NCBI GenBank assembly: GCA_964634795.1
Contig: CAZWLL010000048.1
Location: 1-15,502, forward strand
Reading direction: 5' to 3'
Length of the DNA stretch: 15,502 nucleotides
DNA from: UMGS1696 sp964634795
GTDB lineage: Bacteria > Bacillota > Clostridia > Oscillospirales > CAG-272
The stretch's first letter is position 1, and each line of letters begins with the position of its first letter. Positions 1 to 6,092 of the stretch are shown piece by piece. A program made the translations under genes and the position numbers. The notes under the pieces are model-generated. The model was not told the DNA's origin. It saw nothing but the letters and a program-made list of their open reading frames with translations, and did no database searches.

Positions 1-2
1 AA

Positions 3-614
3 GATATTTATAATCACCATCAGATGTTGAAGTTGTATGCAAGAGAAAAAACATCTTTTGATTTTATGAAAGAACTATATTATAATGTTAAGCTCATACC
101 CGACATGGTTTTGTTTTTAAATAAATCGCAAAAACAAAAAAATAGAGTAGGTTGTTTGCTTTGTTTGCGTAATGATTGTGAAAGAACACGTACAGATGAG
201 CAAGAGAGACAGATTTTAACATCGGCTCGTAGATTATTTAATGAAAATGTAAAGTATACAGATATGTGCTTGAATCATGGTGTATCACCGGAAAATCGCA
301 AATATGCCGTGGAAGAAAAATTTGATGAGTTTAAAGGAGCCCAACTTGTTATAACAGACAGACTTCACGGAATGATATTTTCAGCTGTTACGGGAACTCC
401 TTGCATTGTAATCGAAAGTAAAAGCCCGAAAATACGTGGATGTTATGAATGGGTTAAAAACTTAGACTATATTTGTTTTGCGGACAATGTTGAGCAAATA
501 GAGTCCTTATATAAAGTTATGCCAAAAAACGGAAACCAATATGATAATTCCGAATTACTTTCATATAGGGACATTTTAAAGAAAGATATACTACTTGGAG
601 TAGATGAGGGGTAG
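3..614 (+). CDS. Polysaccharide pyruvyl transferase family protein, C-terminal part
   Basis: The reading frame is already open at base 3, before the first internal ATG at 24, so this is the 3' part of a gene that begins outside the window. About 203 residues are visible. The segment with ITDRLHGMIFSAVTGTP (bases ~355-405) is the conserved C-terminal signature of the polysaccharide pyruvyl transferase family (PF04230), a GT-B-like fold that transfers pyruvate from phosphoenolpyruvate to sugars as a ketal. The upstream CLLCLRNDCER segment fits the strand beginning the second domain. The protein is expected to act in the cytoplasm on lipid-linked repeat units. It stops 4 bases before the next gene's preferred start, so the two are co-transcribed. 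Codon use is AT-rich, unlike the genes at 1609-3374. Family assignment is firm; the sugar acceptor is unknown. Confidence 0.85.
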   Translation, partial: DIYNHHQMLKLYAREKTSFDFMKELYYNVKLIPDMVLFLNKSQKQKNRVGCLLCLRNDCERTRTDEQERQILTSARRLFNENVKYTDMCLNHGVSPENRKYAVEEKFDEFKGAQLVITDRLHGMIFSAVTGTPCIVIESKSPKIRGCYEWVKNLDYICFADNVEQIESLYKVMPKNGNQYDNSELLSYRDILKKDILLGVDEG

Positions 615-618
615 ATAT

Positions 619-1605
619 ATGCCAACAATTTCAGTAATAGTTCCCGTCTACAAAGTCGAGCAATACCTGCATCAATGCATAGACAGCATTCTCGCGCAAA
701 CCTTTACGGATTTCGAACTGATTCTTATTGATGACGGTTCTCCCGATAACTGCGGCGCAATCTGTGACGAGTACGCAAAACAAGACGCACGTATAACAGT
801 AATTCATCAGGAAAACGGCGGATTATCCGCTGCGAGAAATGCCGGCATTGATATAGCGAAAGGTGAATATCTAACTTTTATAGACAGCGATGACTTGATT
901 AAGGATATTTATCTTGAAAAACTGTTGTTGTCACTTACTGATAATGATACCGATATATCAATCTGCGGCATGCTATCGTTTGATGATGGTACGGAACCAC
1001 AAGAAACAGATGAACAAATAACAGACTACCCAATTATAATGAACGGGCGTGATGCATGTTTAAGTGTCTACCAAATGGATGGTAAAGTACCCATTATGGC
1101 ATGTGGGAAACTTTATAAAACAAATCTGTTTAATACTATACGTTATCCTCTGGGAATGATCCATGAGGATGACGCAACAACGCCGAAATTATTTTACCGT
1201 TCACCACGAATTAATATTATTTCAGACAAACTTTACTTTTACAGGTCTCGGACTGATAGTATTACAAGCAAGCCTTTTTCGGCTAAAAGGTTTGACGGAG
1301 TTAGAGCAGTACAATTGTGTATAGATTATTTCATCGAAGCAGGAGATTCACAAATTGTAATGCTGGCACGCACAGCGAAAAAAGTTATGCAAGCTAAAAC
1401 TGTTATTCGTGCTTATGAAAATAATAACGCTGAACAAATACCGAGTAACTATTTTATGTCTAAGTTTCAAGCGTTAAGATATATACGTAAATTTTGTATT
1501 TATGATACTTTTTGTTGGTATCTGTCGTTAGTTTATCCCAAATTAGTAAAACCCTACTCATACCTGCATAAAGTAAAAAAAGTCTTTGGCGCAAAGGAGA
1601 AATAG
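619..1605 (+). CDS. Family 2 glycosyltransferase
   Basis: This is a GT-A fold inverting glycosyltransferase (PF00535) that adds a sugar from a nucleotide-sugar donor to a glycan acceptor. The protein of 328 residues opens with the typical strand ISVIVPVY. It then shows DDGS at residues 38-41 (nucleotide binding), SAARNAG at about 70-76, DSDD at 89-92 (metal-binding DxD) and HEDD at 182-185, where the acidic residue is the likely catalytic base. An in-frame ATG exists at 604, but GAGGGG at 606-611 lies the right distance before 619, while the 604 start has only a GGAG three bases away, so 619 is preferred. The C-terminal ~100 residues are basic and aromatic, suggesting peripheral membrane association. 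It is part of the glycan operon, between the pyruvyl transferase and a GT8-like gene. The donor cannot be inferred. Confidence 0.93.
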   Translation: MPTISVIVPVYKVEQYLHQCIDSILAQTFTDFELILIDDGSPDNCGAICDEYAKQDARITVIHQENGGLSAARNAGIDIAKGEYLTFIDSDDLIKDIYLEKLLLSLTDNDTDISICGMLSFDDGTEPQETDEQITDYPIIMNGRDACLSVYQMDGKVPIMACGKLYKTNLFNTIRYPLGMIHEDDATTPKLFYRSPRINIISDKLYFYRSRTDSITSKPFSAKRFDGVRAVQLCIDYFIEAGDSQIVMLARTAKKVMQAKTVIRAYENNNAEQIPSNYFMSKFQALRYIRKFCIYDTFCWYLSLVYPKLVKPYSYLHKVKKVFGAKEK

Positions 1606-1608
1606 ACC

Positions 1609-2508
1609 ATGACTCACGGTTTTATTACTATTGCCACAGGTAATGTACAGTATTATAAAATGGCGGCGAATCTCCTGCATTCGTACCGATATTTTTCGGA
1701 AAAGCCGCTTCCGTTCGCGATTTTTTCGGATGCAAAAAACGAATACACAGACGAGTTTGACGAGGTTCGGCTGTTTTCTCACGCTAAGCGCAACTATCTC
1801 GACAAGCTGGAGCTGTTCGAACTTTTACCGTATGACATAAATATTTTTATTGATGCCGACTGCCTTGCGTACGGTGATTTAAACTGCCTGTTTGACGTGT
1901 TTGAAAAAGCCGATGACTTTTCTTGCTTCGGTCGTGTACTGCCGCTTGATGACAAAACAGGCTGGTTCGAATATGAAAACCTGAATGACAGCCTGAAAAG
2001 AGAAATCAGCTATGTGGTAGGCTTGCACGGCGGAATATATTATATAAGAAAAACAGAGAAAGCGAAAGCCGTACTCGAATGCGCACGCGAATTTACCGTT
2101 GATTACTCCTCCTACGGCTTTAAAGGTAAATTCTCAACCCCCGGAGACGAGCCTGTTGTCGCTCTCTCCATGGCGAAAAACAACTGTAAACCGATACCTC
2201 ACGACTTAAAGCGAATATTATGCTATTGGGAGCATGTCGGTCAAATGAAGCTGAGCGTACCGCAAGGAATCGCTCTCGCAAAAGACATAAACCTGCAAAC
2301 GGATTTACTTCACTGGGGTACAAGGTATACAAAAACGCCTCTCTACCGCAAACAAATAGCGGATTTAAAAACCGTAATGAACGGCGGTTCGAACTTTTCA
2401 CTATACCGCAATGCGATAAAATACGGTATTATAAACGCATGGGAACATACGATACATTTTACTAAACGCTGCTTTAATAAGCTCAAGCGTATCATGCATT
2501 TGAAATGA
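1609..2508 (+). CDS. GT8-like glycosyltransferase with DxD motif
   Basis: This 299-residue protein has the layout of the nucleotide-diphospho-sugar transferase superfamily near GT8. It starts with a strand reading FITIATGN, followed by YKMAANLLHSYR, where family members bind the nucleotide. FIDADC at residues 80-85 carries the DxD that holds Mn2+ and the sugar nucleotide. A glycine-rich LHGGIYYIR segment follows at about residues 139-147, and HWGTRYT near residues 245-251 resembles the C-terminal His/Gly part of the fold. AAGGAGA at 1594-1600 lies eight bases before the ATG, so the start is secure. The gene begins 3 bases after the GT2 stop and overlaps the next gene by 4 bases (ATGA), so translation is probably coupled. 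Its base composition is more GC-rich than the first two genes. GT8 membership is probable rather than certain, and the substrate is unknown. Confidence 0.75.
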   Translation: MTHGFITIATGNVQYYKMAANLLHSYRYFSEKPLPFAIFSDAKNEYTDEFDEVRLFSHAKRNYLDKLELFELLPYDINIFIDADCLAYGDLNCLFDVFEKADDFSCFGRVLPLDDKTGWFEYENLNDSLKREISYVVGLHGGIYYIRKTEKAKAVLECAREFTVDYSSYGFKGKFSTPGDEPVVALSMAKNNCKPIPHDLKRILCYWEHVGQMKLSVPQGIALAKDINLQTDLLHWGTRYTKTPLYRKQIADLKTVMNGGSNFSLYRNAIKYGIINAWEHTIHFTKRCFNKLKRIMHLK

Positions 2509-3374
2509 CAAAACGAATTATATTACGCACTCTCGCCGTACTGGTCATCACCGCCGTTGTATTGACGGCTCTGTCGGTATTTGTATGTGCCGTGTACGTA
2601 AAAACCACGTACTACAGCGTAACATTGGATGGAATCAGCGCACCCGTCCGCGCGGTACTGCTAACCGATCTGCACGATAAGTCCTACGGTGAAAATAACT
2701 CCCGCCTTATATCGAAAATACGGTCGCAGTCACCGGACGTGATTTTTATGGCAGGCGACATGATTGACAGTGAGGCAGATGAAACTGATACTGAGAACCT
2801 TCTGCGGCTTATAGAAACGCTGTGCGGTATCGCGCCCGTGTATTTTTCCCTCGGAAATCATGAGCAGTCGTACATAAAAACAGACGACACATTCCTAGAA
2901 AAAGTAGAGAATGCCGGTGCGGCAGTAGTAAACGACAGCTATGTTGACGTCACGATATCGGGACAGCCGCTGCGAATAGGCGGCACCATGGGCCACGGCT
3001 TCTATTTCGGCAGAACAGAGGAGGAGTTTACCTCGTCCGATGAATATGTATTTCTTAAGGAGTTTGAAAATACCGACACACCCACAATATGCCTCGCCCA
3101 TATGCCCGACACTTTTATTTTCAACGGCGCATACAACCTGTGGGATGTCGACCTTGTATTAAGCGGTCACACTCACGGCGGACTCGTTCGACTTCCGTTT
3201 GTCGGCGGACTGTACGCGCCCATGCAAGGTTGGTTTCCGGAATACGACCGCGGATATTTCCGCCTCGGCGAGCATATGCAAATGATTATTTCCGCAGGCT
3301 TGTCAGGCCACGGCATACTTCCGAGAATAAACAACTTGCCGGAAATCGTAGTGATAGACCTTGTGGGGGAGTAA
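2505..3374 (+). CDS. Membrane-anchored metallophosphoesterase (YkuE/YaeI-like)
   Basis: This is a calcineurin-like metallophosphoesterase (PF00149) of 289 residues. Residues 5-33 form one hydrophobic segment after a KR start, so the enzyme is probably anchored with its catalytic domain outside the cytoplasmic membrane. The metal-binding blocks appear in order: D-L-H at 55-57, G-D-M-I-D at 84-88, G-N-H-E at 117-120, an AHMPD block near residue 198, and GHTHGG at 221-226. All metal ligands are therefore present. The closest well-known type by layout is the YkuE/YaeI group (UDP-2,3-diacylglucosamine or phosphodiester hydrolases), but substrates vary widely. It overlaps the GT8-like gene by 4 bases and is followed closely by the GT4 gene, so it belongs to the glycan operon. 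Processing of a lipid-phosphate or phosphodiester in the glycan is an inference. Confidence 0.9.
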   Translation: MTKRIILRTLAVLVITAVVLTALSVFVCAVYVKTTYYSVTLDGISAPVRAVLLTDLHDKSYGENNSRLISKIRSQSPDVIFMAGDMIDSEADETDTENLLRLIETLCGIAPVYFSLGNHEQSYIKTDDTFLEKVENAGAAVVNDSYVDVTISGQPLRIGGTMGHGFYFGRTEEEFTSSDEYVFLKEFENTDTPTICLAHMPDTFIFNGAYNLWDVDLVLSGHTHGGLVRLPFVGGLYAPMQGWFPEYDRGYFRLGEHMQMIISAGLSGHGILPRINNLPEIVVIDLVGE

Positions 3375-3404
3375 AAAGTGAATGTAGAACAGGAGAATAG
3401 AATA

Positions 3405-4502
3405 ATGAGAGTTCTGATGGTATGTGATTACAGAAGCCCAAATCCCGGAAATTTTATTCCGTCAATACGCTGCCTTGATGAATATATACACAATGCGGGG
3501 GGGGACAACAGTGTCGTATATGCTTTTTGCACAATATGCTCGTCCTTTGAATGGTGCAAGCAAATGATAGCTGACGGGGCGAAGGTTTATTTTTATGAGA
3601 ATAAAGCATTTGTGTATGGTGTTCGCTTTCTGAATAATATAATAAAGCGCGAAAAAATAACAATTATACATACACATTTCGAGCCTTTTGATAAGTCTAC
3701 GCTCTTTGTCAAGCTTATACATCCGCATATAAAAGTAATTTGGCATTTGCATGATGATTTTACACTTGGAGAAAATATAAAGCCGACAGTGATGCAACGG
3801 TTGAAAATGTTTATTAGGGATAACCTTGTTACTACAATTGCGGTTTCTCCGCATATTAAAACAAAATATGGATATGTACTGATAAATCACCTTGCTCCTA
3901 CATATCTGCCGAAGTGTACTAAATTCGATGCACCACGAGATGCTTTTAGAGAAAAGATAGGTATAAAGCATGATGAAATCGCAATTGTTTTTTTCGGATG
4001 GGATATGAAACGGAAAGGGTTAGATATAGCTTGTAAGATGTTATCATATTTACCTGAAAGCTTACGTAGTCGCTGTAAGTTGTGTATTCAAGTACCTAAA
4101 ACAGAGAAGAGCGAACATTTTGTTAATGAGTACTGCTCTTATCCGGAATTGATTTACTGGCTCGAAAGCACTCCTGCTGTGTATGAATATCATATGGCAG
4201 CTGACATTATGTTGTCGGCTTCACGTTCGGAAACTTTTGCATATACAATAATGGAAGCTCTTGCAGTTGGAACATCAGTGGTATCAAGCGATATCCCCGG
4301 TGTAATGTGGAGCAAAGAATATCAAAATATATGGTATTTTGAAAGCGGTAATGAAAAAGCTTGTGCGGAAGCTGTTGAAAAATGTTTGAGAGAGAAGAAC
4401 AATAAAACTGCTGTAGAAGCTTCGCAAAACATACGTGAAAATTTGCCAATTGAAAATTGGTGTAAGGCTATATATAATATTTATCTAAGTTCATCTAATT
4501 AA
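3405..4502 (+). CDS. Family 4 glycosyltransferase with poly-G tract
   Basis: This is a GT-B fold retaining glycosyltransferase (GT4; PF13439 plus PF00534). With the ATG at 3405, which AGGAG at 3391-3395 precedes by nine bases, it has 365 residues and begins MRVLMVCDYRSP. A GTG at 3378 with GGAG six bases before it is a credible alternative that would add nine residues. The N-domain contains THFEP and HLHDD segments. The C-domain begins near AIVFFGWDMKRKGLD and holds the E-x7-E pair (E276 and E284, within SETFAYTIMEALAVG) that contacts the donor sugar nucleotide. Eight consecutive G at 3497-3504 encode Ala-Gly-Gly-Asp in frame; gain or loss of one G leads to a stop within about 25 codons. The gene is clearly more AT-rich than the preceding metallophosphoesterase gene, suggesting a different source. 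Donor and acceptor are unknown. Confidence 0.9.
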   Translation: MRVLMVCDYRSPNPGNFIPSIRCLDEYIHNAGGDNSVVYAFCTICSSFEWCKQMIADGAKVYFYENKAFVYGVRFLNNIIKREKITIIHTHFEPFDKSTLFVKLIHPHIKVIWHLHDDFTLGENIKPTVMQRLKMFIRDNLVTTIAVSPHIKTKYGYVLINHLAPTYLPKCTKFDAPRDAFREKIGIKHDEIAIVFFGWDMKRKGLDIACKMLSYLPESLRSRCKLCIQVPKTEKSEHFVNEYCSYPELIYWLESTPAVYEYHMAADIMLSASRSETFAYTIMEALAVGTSVVSSDIPGVMWSKEYQNIWYFESGNEKACAEAVEKCLREKNNKTAVEASQNIRENLPIENWCKAIYNIYLSSSN

Positions 4503-4536
4503 ACAACAGCTTATTCACCACAGAAAGGCAACATCT

Positions 4537-5706
4537 ATGTCAGATTCACAATTCACAGCACTGCTTGGCAGTTTTGTAAATGATACATCACCTTCGGATG
4601 AGATAACATGGGACATACCTCAATTACTGCGAACCGCAGAAGAGCAGATTCTTCTGCCTGTTTTGGCATATGAGAATAAATGCCGCCCGCTTTTTGATAA
4701 TCGGGATGTATGCAATCGACTCGATAAAATCCTTTACAACGCCGTTGTGACAAATTTGAATCGTTTTGCTGCTTTTGATGAATTGTCGGAAAAACTCACT
4801 GAGCATGGTATTGCCCATATGCCCGTGAAAGGTTATTATTTGCGCAAGCTGTATCCTGTACAGGAGCTGCGCACTTTCCGCGATATCGATTTGCTGATAC
4901 ATCATGAGGACAGGCAAAAGGTACACAAACTGATGCTCTCACTCGGATATACGGTAAAGGAGAACTGGGAGCCGACTTATACTTATGTTAACGACGTAGA
5001 ATGCTATGAAATCCATACAAACCTCATGGACGGAAACCTTGACGGCAGAGCAAATCTGCAGGCTTACTTTGATACCGCATGGGAGCATGCGGTCATAGAT
5101 GACGGCCTTCGATATTGCCCTGATGATGATTTTCATTTTATCTATACAGTTTGTCACTTGGCAAAACACTTGTACGGCGGCGGTGCCGGAATGAGAATGT
5201 ACCTTGATACCGCACTGTTTATAAAAAATAAAGACGACAGTCTTAATTGGCAGAATATATCGAATGAATTTGAAGCCTTGGGATTGTCTGACTTTTTCCA
5301 TACGGTTATGAATGCCTGCCGTGTATGGTTCGGGATAGAAACCGCATGCGTTTTGCCGGAGCCGGATAAGGAAGCACTGGATAAGCTGCTTTCATACACG
5401 CTGGATTCAGATTTATTCGGGCATTCGCGCAATCATGCCGTAATAGAACTGCGCAACGGAAAAGATGAGACAATGTCAAGGAGTCAAGTCCTTTTGAAAA
5501 TGTTATTTCCGTCGGCGGCTGATATTGAGTCGCGCTACACTTTTCTGAAGAACCGTCATTACCTTTTACCGATTGCTTGGATTGTACGGCTGTTTGTCAA
5601 TTTGCAGCTGATACCGAACAGACTAGGAAAGATGAAACAGGTCGCGAAAGCAGATAAGAACGATGTAGAGACATATGACGGATTCATGAACCGTATCGGA
5701 CTGTAG
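4537..5706 (+). CDS. Nucleotidyltransferase-fold protein (PF14907-like)
   Basis: This 389-residue protein resembles the 'uncharacterised nucleotidyltransferase' family (PF14907). The diagnostic middle part reads MPVKGYYLRKLYP and then FRDIDLLIH at about residues 115-123. D-x-D there would be the metal-binding pair of the polymerase-beta-like fold. A later segment, YEIHTNLM (about 152-159), supplies a third conserved acidic/His strand. The helical remainder is unlike any transferase I know. GAAAGG at 4523-4528 precedes the ATG by eight bases. The gene follows the GT4 gene by 34 bases with no terminator between, so it is probably the last gene of the glycan operon. Family members often sit in polysaccharide or peptide-modification loci, but their reaction is not established. 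Transfer of a nucleotidyl group to a glycan, lipid or protein is an open possibility. Confidence 0.8.
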   Translation: MSDSQFTALLGSFVNDTSPSDEITWDIPQLLRTAEEQILLPVLAYENKCRPLFDNRDVCNRLDKILYNAVVTNLNRFAAFDELSEKLTEHGIAHMPVKGYYLRKLYPVQELRTFRDIDLLIHHEDRQKVHKLMLSLGYTVKENWEPTYTYVNDVECYEIHTNLMDGNLDGRANLQAYFDTAWEHAVIDDGLRYCPDDDFHFIYTVCHLAKHLYGGGAGMRMYLDTALFIKNKDDSLNWQNISNEFEALGLSDFFHTVMNACRVWFGIETACVLPEPDKEALDKLLSYTLDSDLFGHSRNHAVIELRNGKDETMSRSQVLLKMLFPSAADIESRYTFLKNRHYLLPIAWIVRLFVNLQLIPNRLGKMKQVAKADKNDVETYDGFMNRIGL

Positions 5707-5756
5707 GCTTAACACTTAAAATTCCGGGAATAAGGTAAATAAATCGCTCATTTATA

Positions 5757-5785
5757 TTGACAACTTTGCATTTGTGTGCTATACT
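5757..5785 (+). promoter_or_regulatory. Consensus sigma-A promoter for the T-box leader
   Basis: TTGACA at 5757-5762 and TATACT at 5780-5785 are separated by exactly 17 bases. Transcription would start near 5792, a short distance before the first T-box pairing element. It separates the acyl-CoA synthetase gene from the upstream glycan operon. Confidence 0.88.
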
Positions 5786-5805
5786 TAATGTAACATCAGG
5801 TTTAC

Positions 5806-6062
5806 AAAAACTATGACGAAGACAAACAGGTTATTTTATCCTTCTCAGAGAATCCGTGACGGTGAAATACGGATAAGGACTATAGCTTGTCATCACTTCC
5901 GAGTTGGGAAAGGAAAGGCTTATGCCGAGTAATGATTCCCCGTGTGTAACGCGTTAGTATACGAGGCTTGTTTGAGCTTTAAGAGTGGCATAGCAATATG
6001 CAATTTGAGTGGTACCGCGAATTATTCATTCGTCTCAAAGTTTGAGGCGAATTTTTTATTTT
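5806..6062 (+). promoter_or_regulatory. T-box riboswitch, predicted isoleucine (AUC) specifier
   Basis: The invariant T-box core, GAGTGGTACCGCG, lies at 6007-6019. TTTGAG (6004-6009) pairs with CTCAAA (6034-6039) to form the antiterminator, which excludes the terminator at 6028-6057. Stem I can be built from AACT/AGTT (5809-5812/5902-5905), GAAG/CTTC (5818-5821/5896-5899), ACAGGTTAT/ATAGCTTGT (5826-5834/5882-5890), TCCTT/AAGGA (5839-5843/5875-5879), an AGAGA bulge at 5847-5851 and a distal hairpin ATCCGT/ACGGAT (5852-5857/5869-5874). The specifier loop is then ACAA opposite CATCA, placing AUC at 5892-5894 followed by a purine and then C, as family members do. GGGAA/TTCCC (5906-5910/5936-5940) closes stem II, which contains GGAAAGG opposite GAGTAATGA, an S-turn pattern. 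GCATA-GCAA-TATGC (5988-6001) is stem III. UGGU would pair with ACCA of a tRNA with discriminator A, as in tRNA-Ile. The class is certain; the Ile reading comes from hand folding. Confidence 0.93.
6028..6062 (+). terminator. T-box-controlled intrinsic terminator
   Basis: ATTCGTCTC (6028-6036) pairs with GAGGCGAAT (6044-6052) around a seven-base loop and is followed by six T and then ATTTT. Its 5' arm shares CTCAAA with the antiterminator, so uncharged tRNA binding would open transcription into the acyl-CoA synthetase gene. Confidence 0.93.
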
Positions 6063-6092
6063 GCGGTTAAAAATTAAAAAAGGGGAATGCTT

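Noticed and set aside
3462..3971. A 169-codon minus-strand frame opposite the GT4 gene
   Set aside because: It is the shadow of an AT-rich gene with clear GT4 motifs; no promoter or ribosome site supports it.
5721..5731. Palindrome ATTCCGGGAAT after the nucleotidyltransferase gene as a terminator
   Set aside because: The stem is only five pairs with a one-base loop and no T-run follows.
5880..5893. Alternative T-box specifiers UAU (Tyr), AUA (Ile) or CAU (His)
   Set aside because: UAU and AUA lie inside the nine-pair helix 5826-5834/5882-5890. CAU would be followed by C rather than the usual purine. AUC at 5892-5894 fits the loop position, the following purine and the UGGU discriminator pairing best, though only by hand folding.
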